Source of the DNA: Alloteropsis semialata
Taxonomy: Eukaryota; Streptophyta; Magnoliopsida; Poales; Poaceae
NCBI GenBank assembly: GCA_004135705.1
Contig: CM014278.1
Span: forward strand, 20,929,616-20,993,615
Direction of reading: 5' to 3'
DNA: 64,000 nt
Shown here: positions 20,534 to 33,266 of the stretch, piece after piece
Numbering within the stretch: the stretch's first letter is position 1
Layout: every line of letters begins with the position of its first letter
Program-made: the position numbers and the translations under genes
The notes under the pieces: model-generated
Databases searched by the model: none
Seen by the model: only the letters and a program-made list of their open reading frames with translations
Told to the model about the DNA's origin: nothing

Positions 20534-23500
20534 CTCTTGCTGTCCAATTTTTTCACATTGGATGACTCCAAACCACTCTATTAGACAAAAACCATGTCTG
20601 GGTGAGTTCTGGACCATTTCGTTACTTCTTTTGTAACGTAGCGAAACGGGCCCCTTTGGTGCAATTAATGGACCGTTTTATGCGGCCGAACTTGGTGTCA
20701 ATTTTTTCACAACGGATGACTCCAAACCACACTATTAGACCAAAAATCATGTCTGGGTGAGTTTCGGACCATTTCGTTACTGCTTTTGTAACGTTGCGAA
20801 ATGGGCGCGTTTAGTGCAATTAATGCGACGTTTTACGCGGCCGAACTTGCTGTCAATTTTTTCGCAACGGATCACACCAATCCACTCTATTAGACTAAAA
20901 ACCATGTCTGGATGACTTTTGGACAATTTTGTTACTGCTTTTGTAACACCCCGAAACGGGCCCGATTAGTGCAATTAACGCACCGTTTTACGTGGCCCAA
21001 CTTGCTGTCAATTTTTTCACAACGGATGACTCCAAGCCACTCTATTAGACCAAAAACCATGTCTGGGTGAGTTTCGGACCTTTTCATTTCTGCTTTTATA
21101 ACATAGCGAAACGGGTCCGTTTAGAGCAATTAATGCACTGTTTTATGCTGCCGAACTTGCTATCAATTGTTTCGCAACGGATGACTCCAAACCACTCTAT
21201 TAGACCAAAAACCATGTCTGGGTGAGTTTCGGACCATTTGGTTACTGCTTTTGTAACGTAGCGAAACGGGCTAGATTAGTGCAATTAATGCACCGTTTTA
21301 TGCGGCCGAACTTGCTGTCAATTTTGTCGCAATGGATGGCTCCGAACCACTCTATTAGACCAAAAACCTTGTCTGGGTGAGTTTCGATTATTTCGTTACT
21401 GCTTTTGTAATGTAGCGAAACGGGCCCGTTTAGTGCAATTAGTGCGATGTTTTACATGGTCGAACTTGCTGTCAATTTTTTCACAAACGATGACTCCAAA
21501 CCACTCTATTAGATCAAAAACCATGTCTGGGTGAGTTTTGGACCATTTCGTTACTGCTTTTGTAACACCCCGAAACGGGCCCGTTTAGTGCAATTAATGC
21601 ACCGTTTTACGCGGCCCAACTTGCTGCCAGTTTTTTCGCAACGGATGACTCCAAACCACTCTATTAGACCAAAAACCTTGTCTGGGTGAGTTTCGGACCA
21701 TTTCGTTTCTGCTTTTATAACATAGTGAAACTGGCCCGTTTAGTGCAATTAATGCATCATTTTATGCGGCCAAACTTGCTGTCAATTTGTTCACAACGGA
21801 TGACTCCAAACCACTTTATTAGACCAAAACCCTTGTCTGGGAGAGTTTCGGACCATTTCATTTCTGCTTTTGTGACACCCCGAAACGGGCCGTTTAGTGC
21901 AATTAATGCACCATTTTACGCGGCCAAACTCGTTGTCAATTTTTTCACAATGGATGACTCCAAATCACTCTATTAGACCAAAAACCATGTCTGGGTGAGT
22001 TTCGGACCATTTCATTAATGCTTTTGTAACGTAGCAAAACAAGCCCGTTAGTGCAATTAAAGCACCGTTTTTTGCGACCGAACTTGCTGTCATTGTTTTC
22101 ACAACGGACGTCTCCAAATCACTCTATTAGACTGAAAACCATGTCTGGGTGAATTACGGACCATTTCGTCTCTGCTTTTGTAACGTAGCGAAACGGGCCC
22201 GATTAATGCAATTAATGCACCGTTTTATACGGCCGAACTTGCTGTCAATTTTTTCGCAACGGATGACTCCGAACCACTCTATTAGACTAAAAACCATGTC
22301 TGGGTGAGTTCTGGACCATTTCGTTACTGCTTTTGTGACGTAGCGAAACGGGCCCCTTTGGTGCAATTAATGCACCGTTTTATGCGGCCGAACTTGCTGT
22401 CATTTTTTTCGCAACGGATGACTCCAAACCACACTATTAGACCAAAAACCATGTCTGGGTGAGTTTCGGACCATTTCGTTACTGCTTTTGTAACGTTGCG
22501 AACTGGGCCCGTTTAGTGCAATTAATGCGACGTTTTATGCGGCCGAACTTGCTGTCAATTTTTTTGCAACGGATCACACCAATCCACTCTATTAGACTAA
22601 AAACCATGTCTGGATGACTTTTGGACAATTTTGTTACTGCTTTTGTAACACCCCGAAACGGGCCCGATTAGTGCAATTAATGCACCGTTTTACGTGGCCC
22701 AACTTGCTGTCAATTTTTTCGCAACGGATGACTCCAAGCCACTCTATTAGACCGAAAACCATGTCTGGGTGAGTTTTGGACCATTTCATTTCGGCTTTTA
22801 TAACATAGCGAAACGGGCCCGTTTAGAGAAATTAATGCACTGTTTTATGCAGCCGAACTTGCTATCAATTGTTTCGCCACGGATGACTCCAAACCACTCT
22901 ATTAGACCAAAAACCTTGTCTGGGTGGGTTTCGGACCATTTTGTTACTGCTTTTGTAACGTAGCGAAACGGGCCCGTTTAGTGCAATTAATGCACCGTTT
23001 TATGCGGCCGAACTTGCTGTCAATTTTGTCGCAATGGATGGCTCCGAACCACTCTATTAGACCAAAAACCTTGTCTGGGTGAGTTTCGATTATTTCGTTA
23101 CTGCTTTTGTAATGTAGCGAAACGGGCCCGTTTAGTGCAATTAATGCGACGTTTTACGTGGTCGAACTTGCTGTCAATTTTTTCACAAACGATGACTCCA
23201 AACCACTCTATTAGATCAAAACCATGTCTGGGTGAGTTTTGGACCATTTTGTTACTGCTTTTGTAACACCCCGAATCGGGCCCGTTTAGTGCAATTAATG
23301 CACCGTTTTACGCGGCCGCACTTGCTGTCAATTTGTTCACAACGGATGACTCCAAACCACTTTATTAGACCAAAATCCTTGTCTGGGAGAGTTTCGGACC
23401 ATTTCGTTACTGCTTTTGTGACACCCCGAAACGAGCCCGTTTTGTGCAATTAATGCACCGTTTTATGCGACTGAACTTGCTGTCAATTTTTTCACAATGG

Positions 23501-26500
23501 ATGACTCCAAATCACTCTATTAGACCAAAAATCATGTCCGGGTGAGTTTCGGACCATTTCGTTAATGCTTTTGTAACGTAGCGAAACAAGCCCGTTTAGT
23601 GCAATTAATGCACCGTTTTTTGTGGCCGAACTTGCTATCAATTGTTTCACAACGGATGTCTCCAAATCACTCTATTAGACCAAAAACCACGTCTGGGTAA
23701 GTTTCGGACCATTTCATTACAGCTTTTGTAACGTAGCAAAACAAGCCCGTTTAGTGCAATTAATGCACCGTTTCTTGCGGCCGAACTTGCTGTCAATGTT
23801 TTCACAACGGATGTCTCCAAATCACTCTATTAGACCGAAAACCATGTCTGGGTGAGTAACGGACCATTTCGTTACTGCTTTTGTAACGTAGCGAAACGGG
23901 CCCGATTAATGCAATTAATGCACCGTTTTATGCGGCCGAACTTGCTGTCAATTTTTTCGCAATGGATGACTCCAAACCACTCTATTAGACCAAAAACCTT
24001 GTCTGGGTGAGTTTCGGACTATTTCGTTACTGCTTTTGTAACGTAGCGAAACGGGCCCGTTTAGTGCAATTAATGCGAAGTTTTACGCGGTCGAACTTGC
24101 TGTCAATTTTTTCACAAACGGTGACTCCAAACCACTCTATTAGATCAAAAACCATGTCTGGGTGAGTTTAGGACCATTTCGTTACTGCTTTTGTAACACC
24201 CCGAAACAGGCCCGTTTAGTGCAATTAATGCACCGTTTTACGTGGCCCAACTTGCTATCAATTTTTTCGCAATGGATGACTCCAAACCACTCAATTAAAC
24301 CAAAAACCATGACTGGGTGAGTTTCGGACCATTTCGTTTCTGCTTTTATAACATAGCGAAACGTGCCCGTTCAGTGTAATTAATACACCGTTTTACGCGG
24401 CCGAACTTGCTGTCAATTTTTTGGCAACGGATGACTCTAAACCACTCTATTAGACCAAAAACAATGTCTGGGCGAGTTTCGGACCATTTCGTTACTGCTT
24501 TTTTGACACCCCGAAATGGGCCCTTTTAGTGCAATTAATGCACCATTTTATGTGGCCGAACTTGCTGTCAATTTTTTCGCAACGGATGACTCCAAACCAC
24601 TATATTAGACCGAGAACCTTGTCTGGGTGAGTTTCGGACTATGTCATTACTCCTTTTGTAACTTGGCGAAACGGGCACATTTAGTGCAATTAAAGCGACG
24701 TTTTACGTGGCCGAACTTGATATCAATTTTTCACAATAGATGACTCCAATCCACTCTATTAGACCAAAAACCATGTCTGGGTGAGTCTCGGACCATTTCG
24801 TTACTGCTTTTGTAACGTAGCGAAATGGGCCCGTTTAGTGCAATTAATGCACCGTTTTATGCGACCGAAGCTGTTGGCCAATTATTTCGCAACGGATGAC
24901 TCCAAACCACTCTACTAGACCAAAAACCATGTCTGGGTGAGTTTCGGGCCATTTCGTTTCTGCTTTTATAACATAGCGAAACGGGCCCGTTTAGTGCAAT
25001 TAATGCACTGTTTTATGCGGCCAAACTTGCTGTCAATTTGTTCACAACGGATGACTCCAAACCACTTTATTAGACCAAAATCCTTGTCTGGGAGAGTTTC
25101 GGACCATTTCGTTACTGCTTTTGTGACACCCCGAAACGGGCCCGTTTAGTGCAATTAATGCACCGTTTTATGCGGCCGAACTTGCTGTCTATTTTTTCAC
25201 AATGGATGACTCCAAATCACTCTATTAGACCAAAAATCATGTCCGGGTGAGTTTCGGACCATTTCGTTAATGCTTTTGTAACGTACGAAACAAGCCCGTT
25301 TAGTGCAATTAATGCACCGTTTTTTGCGGCCGAACTTGCTGTCAATTTTTTCACAACGGATGTCTCCAAATCACTCTATTAGACCAAAAACCACGTCTGG
25401 GTATGTTTCGGACCATTTCATTACAGCTTTTGTAACGTTGCGAAATGGGCCCGTTTAGTGCAATTAATGCGACGTTTTACGTGGCCGAACTTGCTGTCAA
25501 TTTTTTTGCAGCAGATGACACCAATCCACTCTATTAGACCAAAAACCATGTCTGGGTGACTTTTGGACAATTTCGTTACTGCTATAGTAACACCCCGAAA
25601 CGGGCCCGTTTAGTGCAATTAATGCACCGTTTTACGCGGCCCAACTTGCTGTCAATTTTTTGCAACGGATGACTCCAAGCCACTCTATTAGACCAAAAAC
25701 CATGTTTGGGTGAGTTTCGTACCATTTCATTTCTACTTTTATAACATAGCGAAACGGGTTCGTTTAGTGCAATTAATGCACCGTTTTTTGCAGCCAAACT
25801 TGCTGTCAATTTTTTCACAATGGATGACTCCAAACCACTCTATTGGACCAAAAACCATGTCTGGGTGAGTTTCAAACCATTTTGTGTCTGCTTTTATAAC
25901 ATAGCGAAACGGGCCCGTTTAGTGCAATTAATGCACCGTTTTATACGGCCGAACATGCTGTCAATTTGTTCACAACGGATGACTCCAAACCACTTTATTA
26001 GACCAAAACCCTAGTCTGGGAGAGTTTCGGACCATTTCGTAATTGCTTTTGTGACACCCCGAAACGGGCCCGTTCAGTGCAATTAATGCACCGTTTTATG
26101 CGGCCGAACTAGCTGTCAATTTTTTCACAATGGATGACTCCAAATCATTCTATTGGACCAAAAACCATGTCTGGGTAAGTTTGGAACCATTTCGTTCATG
26201 CTTTTGTAACGTAGCGAAACAAGCCCGTTTTGTGCAATTAATGCACCATTTTTTGCGGCCGAACTTGGCGTCAATTTTTCACAACGGATGTCTGCAAATC
26301 ACTCTATTAGACCAAAAACCATGTCTGGGTGAGTTTCGGACCATTTCGTTACTGCTTTTGTAACGTAGCGAAACGGGCCCGATTAGTGCAATTAATGTAC
26401 CGTTTTATGCGGTCGAACTTGCTGTCAATTTTTTCGCAATGGATGACTTCAAAGCACTATATTAGACCAAAAACCTTGTCTGCGTGTGTTTCGGACTATT

Positions 26501-27269
26501 TCGTTACTGCTTTTGTATTGTAGCGAAACGGGCCCGTTTAGTGCAATTAATGCGACGTTTTACGCGGTCGAACTTGCTGTCAATTTTTTCACAAAAGATG
26601 ACTCCAAACCACTCTATTAGATCAAAAACCATGTCTGGGTGAGTTTCGGACCATTTCGTTACTGCTTTTGTAACACCCCGAAACGGGCTCGTTTAGTGCA
26701 ATTAATGCACCGTTTTACGCGGCCCAACTTGCTGTTAATTTTTTCGCAATGGATGACTCAAAACCACTCTATTAGACTAAAAACCATGTCTGGGTTTCGG
26801 ACCATTTCGTTTCTGCTTTTATAACATGGCGAAACGGGCCCGTTTATTGTAATTAATGCACCGTTTTACGCGGCCGAACTTGCTGTCAATTTTTTCGCAA
26901 CGGATGACTCCAAACCACTCTATTAGACCAAAAACCATGTCTGGGTGAGTTTCAGACCATTTCGTTACTCCTTTTGTGACACCCCGAAACGGGCCCGTTT
27001 AGTGCAATTAATGCACCGTTTTATGCGGCCGAACTTGTTGTCAATTTTTTCGCAACGGATGACTCCAAACCACTCTATTAGACCAAAAACCATGTCTGGG
27101 TGAGTTTCGGACCATTTCGTTTCTGCTTTTATAACATGGCGAAACGGGCCCGTTTAGTGTAATTAATGCACCGTTTTACGTGGTCAAACTTGCTGTCAAT
27201 TTTTTCGCAACGGATGACTCCAAACCACTCTATTAGACCAAAAACTATGTCTGGGCGAGTTTCGTACCA
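20534..27269. repeat. Satellite block 3, ~155-bp tandem monomers
   Basis: About 43 copies continuing blocks 1 and 2 in the same orientation. The first 653 bp after about 20587 are identical by eye to 17152-17804 in block 2. Diagnostic variants recur at 1701-1702 bp (20596 to 22298; 20906 to 22608; 21525 to 23226), an 11-monomer higher-order period. Other variants from block 2 reappear near 24312 and 24690. The block ends mid-monomer at TTCGTACCA. Confidence 0.93.
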
Positions 27270-27529
27270 GGGGTAAACCAGTGCTCGAAGTAAGCAAGTG
27301 AAGGCTTAGCTTATCTATCCAGAAACTCTTAAGCCATGCCGATCCTCTCTACCCTTGCCTATCATACTCTTGTTGTCCTTGGACAAACCAGCTAGAAGAC
27401 CAGTACACACGTTCCCTGTGGATTACAATACCCATGAATACTGACGAGTGAAAGCTACAATGGTACTCCGTATGCTTACGGATTTATTCGTGACGTAAGA
27501 AATACCAACATCAACCACTTGAGCTACTT
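27270..27529. other. Unassigned segment between satellite and copia fragment
   Basis: No reading frame or terminal repeat. The text (for example GACGAGTGAAAGCTACAATGG and GGATTTATTCGTGACG) has the character of a retrotransposon LTR tail, but I cannot assign it to a family. Confidence 0.3.
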
Positions 27530-29424
27530 CACATGGACCTCTTCGGCTCAACTACCTACAAGAGTCTTGGTAGTAATCTTTATTACCTTGTCATTGTTGA
27601 TGATTATTCTAGATATACTTGGACTTTCTTTCTAGATGACAAGGGAAAGACGGCCGATATATTCAAGACCTTCTCCAAGAGAGCACAAGTGGAGTTCAAG
27701 TCTACCTTGATCAAGGTCTGAAGCGACAATGGCTCTGAATTCAAGAACACCCAAGTCAAAGAGTATTGCAATGAAGGGGCCCTCAAGCAAGAGTTCTCAT
27801 CCACATACACGCCGCTAAAAAATGGTGTTGTTGAAAGGAAGAACAACCCTTGATCACGCTAGCAAGGGCCATGTTGGATGACGATGGCATCCCGCAAAGG
27901 CTTTGGGCAGAAGCTATCAACATGGCATGCCATGCTTCCAACTACATCTTGGACAAGACGCCCTATGAGCTTCTAATTGGGAGGAAGCCCAACATCTCCT
28001 ACTTTCGGGTGTTTGGTTGTAAGTGCTACATTTTCAAGAAAAGAAAGCACCTGGGCAAGTTTCAATGTAGATGTGATGTTGGTTTTCTTGTTGGTTATTC
28101 ATCCAACTCCAAGGCGTATTGAGTATTCAATAATGCAACACGCATGATTGGAGAAATGTATGACGTGGAGTTTGGTGAGACTAAGGGCTCCCAAGAGGAG
28201 AGTTTCTCTTTTGTTGATGTAGGTGATGAACCACTAAGAGAAGAGATGAAGAAGATGGCTATTGGAGACATCAAGCCAAAGGAGGAAGATGAAGATGTAC
28301 CTACTACATCCACTCAACGCAAGCCTTCTCCAAGCGGAAGAGTTGTACACACTACATCATGCTATCACTTGGACTCATCCGACGAACAGAAGGAAGCTAC
28401 ACCAAGAACAAGATGATCAAGCTCAAGATGATCAAGATCAAGGACAAGATCACCAAGATCAAGAACAAGATGAGCAAGACCATGAAGATCAAGATAAAAA
28501 AGAGCCACTTCCTTCCGACGACACCATCATCACACAAGAAGAAGCTCAAGCTCAAGCACAAGATGTTGGATCACCACAAGCTTCAACTCAAGAACCACAA
28601 GTGAAGCATACACATGCCTCCACCAACCATCCCATTGACTTGATCGTGGAGGACCCACATGGTGGTCCAAGGACTCGACGTCGTCAATATGCTTCATTTT
28701 CTGAACATTACTCATTTGTCTCTTGTATGGAACCCACACATGTAGGTGAAGCTCTTGAGGACCCAAATTGGGTGATGGCTATGCAAGAAGAGCTCAATAA
28801 CTTCACTCGCAATTAAGTTTGGGTGCTCGAAGAACGTTCTCAAGGCAAGAACATCATTGGCACCAAGTTGGTGATCCGCAACAAGCAAGATGAACATGGT
28901 GTGGTGCGCAACAAAGCAAGACTTGTCACCAAGGCCTTCTCACAAGTGGAAGGATTGGACTATGGTGAAACCTTTACTCCCATGGCTAGACTTGAAGCCA
29001 TCCATATCCTCCTTGCATACGCTTCACATCATAACATTAAGTTATATCAAATGGATGTGAAAAGTGTGTTCTTAATGGCTGGTTTATGTTGAACAACCTT
29101 CTGGTTTCGATGACCCTAAATATCCTAACCATGTTTATTTGTAGCACAAGGCGCTCTACGGGCTCAAGCAAGCGCCAAGGGCTTGGTATGAATGCCTACG
29201 TCATTTCCTCCTCAACCGGGGAATTTAAGATCGAGAGGGTGGACACCACCTGGTTCACAAAGATCATCGACAATGAGTTTTTCATTTGCCAAATTTATGT
29301 TGATGATATTATCTTTGGTTCAACTAACTGAGAATTTTGCAAGGAATTTGGTGATCTGATGTCTAAGGAGTTCGAGATGTCCATGATCGGCGAGCTCAAC
29401 TACTTCCTTGGGTTTAAAATCTAG
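27530..29424 (+). pseudogene. Ty1/copia (SIRE/Maximus-like) integrase-RT fragment
   Basis: Several frames together show a copia pol. Integrase core motifs come first (YYLVIVDDYSRYTWTFFL at 27590, then SDNGSEF, then GIPQRLWAEAINMACHASNYIL at 27889). Next are the GKPN-like segment (GRKPNISYFRVFGCKCYIFKK), a Gln/Asp-rich linker (28410-28510) and reverse transcriptase (KARLVTKAFSQVEGLDYGETF, YVDDIIFGSTN at 29297, GELNYFLGF). Integrase before RT is the copia order; the long linker fits the SIRE/Maximus group. Stops at 27719, 28120 and 28814 and frameshifts in RT make it a pseudogene. No LTR, gag or RNase H is present, so it is truncated at both ends. Confidence 0.85.
28410..28510 (+). repeat. GAT/CAA-rich repeat in the copia linker
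   Basis: Imperfect short repeats of GATCAAG and CAAGATGATCAAG encode a Gln-Asp-Glu-rich run between integrase and reverse transcriptase. Several frames stay open through it because of the repeat. Confidence 0.7.
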
Positions 29425-29807
29425 AAATTGCCTTACTTTTCTCCCTACCATGAGCTCCACATAAGCCTGTCAATAGTTAGGATTAGAAAAAGGACAAACA
29501 ACTTTGTCTTGGTGAGGAATCATAAACACATTATGAGATCCGAGCGAAGCATTCGAGGAGCAAAGCTACCCTTTTGTTTTAAAACTATTTCAAAAACCCA
29601 AGTTTCTGAGCAGGAGGAGCGGGGAACTCAAAATCTGTACCGTTCCATTTCTCAATTACCCAAGACAATATGGTAGACACTCTAAAGTTCACAGGGTAAG
29701 GTGAGGCTTGGAATAACTTGTATGCAGGTATCACATGAAGGAGTTGCAACCACCTTAGTCCTCAAACCTTTACTCGAGGACAAGCAAAGGGCTAAGTGTG
29801 GGCGAGT
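29425..29807 (+). other. 3' internal end of an unidentified gypsy-type element
   Basis: No intact frame. The last part (CTCGAGGACAAGCAAAGG followed by GGCTAAGTGTGGGCGAGT) resembles the pol end plus purine-rich tract that precedes a 3' LTR in plant gypsy elements. The 5' portion cannot be assigned. Confidence 0.4.
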
Positions 29808-30559
29808 TGTTGGCGGTCCTTAAGTGCCAAATCTGTCTGTCAATTATAATAATAATCAATACAATAAACAATATAACATGGTTTATCACTAATGAATTCC
29901 ACGAGTTTTGGTGTTTCACCATGTTATGCAGGAAAACATGCAATGGGTTTAAAAGAGATATAAAAATAGCATTTCCACAAAACTATATCCAATGCATGTC
30001 TGGACTAAACCACTGCGAAGGTCTTGTCGAGATGATTGCAACAGATATAATATTCATATGCTTCGGAGCCAGTGAGAAAATGATATAAAATAATACATTA
30101 TCATTCACCCAGGGCCGATTGGGCCGGGCCCCACCAGACCAGACCTCAGTTTGGCCGGCCGGTGGGACCCAGCGGGGCCCAGCCTGGGCAGCACCAGCCC
30201 ACACATGCAGCAACGCCACTTGGGCCACAGTCCACCCGCACGACAGGGAGCAAGGCTAGCAGGCCCACCAGCTGCATGGCGCAGAACGGGTGCAAAGGGG
30301 GCACTTGGCTCACGCGCATAGGGCGCCCATGGGAAACCGCGTCTGACGTACGACGCGGGAGGCCCTTAGGCCCACGTGGCGGCGCGGGGAAATCTGCCAA
30401 TGCGGGCGCCAGCCAATCCACGCGCAGGGCGCGCGGGCGTACTCTGTAGGCACGAAGCAGCCTCGGGGGGCCCACCACGCAGCGGAAGACAGGGCCGGTG
30501 GGAGTCCCTGCATGGGAATTCCATGGACAGCAACACACAGGAAACTGCAGCACGGGAGA
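29808..30559 (+). repeat. Candidate 3' LTR (partial) of a gypsy-type element
   Basis: It begins TGTTGGCGGTCC immediately after the purine-rich tract, as expected for a 3' LTR. The first ~300 bp are AT-rich and the next ~430 bp strongly GC-rich, with no coding signal. No CA end is seen before the R LTR starts at 30560, so it is probably cut by that insertion. The several GC-rich frames here look spurious. Confidence 0.4.
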
Positions 30560-30909
30560 TGTTGACGATACTTATAATAGAAAATCCGACCTTCAATAGC
30601 TTTAGAAATGAATAAAGACTATGCATAACTTAGGTATTTGTGCTCAAATAATATTGTAGCATGCATATCAGGAATACATTTGAGTACACGGATATTGGAG
30701 CAAAACAAGAAAGATTAGGCCCAGGTCGGCCGACCTGGCTAGGTCGAGCGACCTGGGCTGGCACCCACTCGAGCCCGTTTTCTTCTCAGGCAAAGAAGCA
30801 CAATAGTGGATCATCTCAGCCATTGATTCAATGACGGTTGAAAACAATGGACAAGATCAAGCCTCAATGCCATCACATGGATTGAAGGGCCCACAACCGA
30901 AGCTTCGGG
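30560..30909 (+). repeat. Left part of the R element LTR
   Basis: The start TGTTGACGATAC is a plausible LTR start for an RIRE2-like gypsy element. It contains CAGGTCGGCCGACCTGG (30721-30737), a palindrome that recurs in the continuation of the same LTR at 57889. It ends in TCGGG, the target duplicated by the Tat-like insertion. The left edge is inferred. Confidence 0.5.
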
Positions 30910-31591
30910 TGTTGGGATATAACCGAAGCTAATAAGCCCAAACAATAGCTAAGACTGAGAAATAGAGACAAGCAATAATATATTACTCATCAACATTATT
31001 CTCGGGAATCAGCCCTTTACACGTTGGTGGGGGGCCTCTTTTTATAGGGAGGTCAAAAGACATCTTTACATTCCACTTATGCCCTTGAAAACCAGGCATC
31101 ATCTTCTAGACTACACAACTTAGATGTTCCATGGACATAGTTGTACATTCGTATCCACCAATGTGAATGTGTGGACCTTAGGTTTGGACCCGGTCCTCAT
31201 TGGCTTCGTTGGTGCACGGAGGAGATCAACCACCTTCATTCCTTGTTTCGGTGCCCGAGCAGCGACAACCTCCCTCCTTCGATTCCCAAATCTATTGGCA
31301 CCTCACTCGACCTGCTATGCAACAAAGAACAAAGCAGGCCAGGGTTTTGCTCATCATGTTCGGAACCTAGGTATACCTTCATTTTATTCAAATAGCTACT
31401 AAAGCTACTCCCGAAGCCGTGTTTCTGCGTTACCTCCGGTTTATGGAGCGAAGCCGTTCTCGCGGCAATTTATATATATATATATACGAAGCCAAAAAAT
31501 GATCTGCCCTTCCTTTGAACGAAGGCAAAATGTCATGAAATGATGCTTAAAATTTATCTGAGGTGTTTCTTGGCAGGCCAATCCCCCAACA
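30910..31591 (-). repeat. Solo LTR of a Tat/Grande-like element inside the R LTR
   Basis: 682 bp, TGTTGGGATATAACC to CCCCCAACA, flanked by TCGGG on both sides (30905-30909 and 31592-31596). It is closely similar to the 5' LTR of element A at 57083-57774, which has the same right flank. Its right end matches the 5' LTR of A better than the 3' LTR remnant at 32838-32939, as expected for LTR-LTR recombination. Confidence 0.85.
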
Positions 31592-32834
31592 TCGGGCACC
31601 AAAAATGACGGCACCCACCTGGAAACGACCTCAGGACCCACTAGGCAGACGCCCAGAGCAAGGTGGGCCCAAGAGGAGGTGGAGCTGGGTCGGCCGACCT
31701 GGCCACGCGCCCGACTCAGTCCCCCCTTGACCAGAGACTCGCAACCGCCTTCAGGGACGCATCTAGGCCATGCATAGCTCGAGGCGGTGCTTCCAAGACG
31801 TAAGTTACGACCTCAACCGCCTGAGCCCGCAGCCAAACGACCTCAACCGCCTCTGGCCGGCTCTACAATGCCTATGGATGCTATAAATGCTTGCAAGAAC
31901 CTCTGCATTCGACACACACCAGAAGAAGAGCTCTCTTTTTTTCAAGCTTAGTCTTAGTCTTAGTAGTGATAGTCTTAGTAGTTGATCTTCCGAAGGGCTT
32001 ACGGAGGAGTCTTGGTAAGCTCTAGAGTTCAGCTTTTGTATCTCTTTACTTACTTGTAAGACTTTGACCTTAATGGAATTATCTTCATACTTATGATGTA
32101 TGCCTTAACTTTACCTTACTTACTTAGCATATACATCTTATGCCTTGCACCATATTCAAGCTGACGTAAGTTACGACATTGGCTCAATGTGCCTTATGGT
32201 TGCTCTGTTTATTGACGTGATAGATAAAGTTGTATTTCTCTATGCAAGCATGGTGTTTGATATAAGAAATACAATTGAGGGATTGCTCCCCCACGGATTA
32301 GTAGAGGTAGGCGGCAAGTGGTGATAGCCCTGTCCGTCCTTTGTAATCCTTCACGTTCAGATGATGATGTTAGGCCTTTATGATAAGACGTTTGGTTGTC
32401 GTTCCTTGATGAGGGAACCCTCCGGATACCTCGATATGTCCTCTCATGACGGACCAAGATCCATGGGAGTCCTTATGGACTATAAGCCTGCTAGGAAATT
32501 GGGCCGGCAACTCTGACGGATACAAGAAAGAGGCGTACAGCTTAAGGAAACTAGTCGGCTACTAGGAAACAACCCGGCCTACTCATGTTAGGACTCTGTA
32601 TATTGTATCCGACTAGGAGTTTGTATTTCTTGTCTTGTAGACCCTGTCTCCCGAGTATATAAGGTAAGGCAGGACCCCTTGTAGAATCATAACCATCAAT
32701 ACGAAGCGATCCACCATACAAGACGTAGGGTATTACGCTCTCTACTCGAGGTGGCCTGAACCTGTCTAAATCATCTCGTGTTCACCATCGTGCTTCTGGT
32801 TTCGGCGAGGCCCTTACGAACAACTCGACTACTC
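31592..32834 (+). repeat. Duplicate of the right part of the R element LTR
   Basis: Matches 57775-59034 with a few percent differences, from TCGGGCACCAAAAATGACGG to AACTCGACTACT. It has the TATATAA box at 32656-32662. The final 43 bp of the LTR and all the R internal region are missing. After a short filler (CTC) it joins the tail of element A's 3' LTR at about 32838. Confidence 0.8.
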
Positions 32835-32837
32835 TCA

Positions 32838-32939
32838 AAGCCAAAAATGATCCGCCCTTGCTTTGAGCAAAGGCAAAATGTTATGAAATAATGCTTAAAA
32901 TTTATCAGAGGCGTTTCTTGGCAGGCCAATCCCCCAACA
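32838..32939 (-). repeat. 3' LTR remnant of element A
   Basis: Only the last ~100 bp (plus orientation) of the LTR remain, AAGCCAAAAATGATCC to CCCCCAACA, directly followed by GTAGCCCCTCGCGG, the complement of the polypurine tract. It differs from 31490-31591 and 57673-57774 at several shared positions (TCCGCCCTTGC versus TCTGCCCTTCC), marking it as the other LTR of the element. Confidence 0.8.
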
Positions 32940-33266
32940 GTAGCCCCTCGCGGACAAGGGCTTTCTTCAACAGGCCGAGCTCCTTGAAACCTGGATTGCC
33001 TTCGCCTGTCCAAGAAACGCCTCCTTTCGTTGGAGAAAGGCACGAGTATGTGTTGTTTTGCAGTTTGAGATTTTTGTGTTGGCTTCGTTGTCTTTACTTT
33101 CATTATAGTGTGGCTTCGTCGGTTTTGAATTGGAGAGGCGGTTCAGTTTTTGAGGCAACTAATAGTCATATTTTTCACCGTTGCTTTTGATTTGCCTTTG
33201 TCGAGTTTGAATCATTGCGACAGTTCATTTACCGAGACAGTTAACGGTCATATTTTTTCACCCTCC

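Noticed and set aside
4392..27269. Regularly spaced repeats as a CRISPR array
   Set aside because: The unit is a contiguous ~155-bp tandem monomer without unique spacers, in a plant repeat context.
29983..30626. GC-rich frames on both strands between 29983 and 30626
   Set aside because: Composition effect in an LTR-like GC-rich segment; no conserved motif.
30910..32939. 30910-32939 as one novel composite LTR element
   Set aside because: The TCGGG target duplications and the matching arrangement at 57083-59034 show it is a solo LTR inside an R LTR, joined secondarily to the A LTR remnant.
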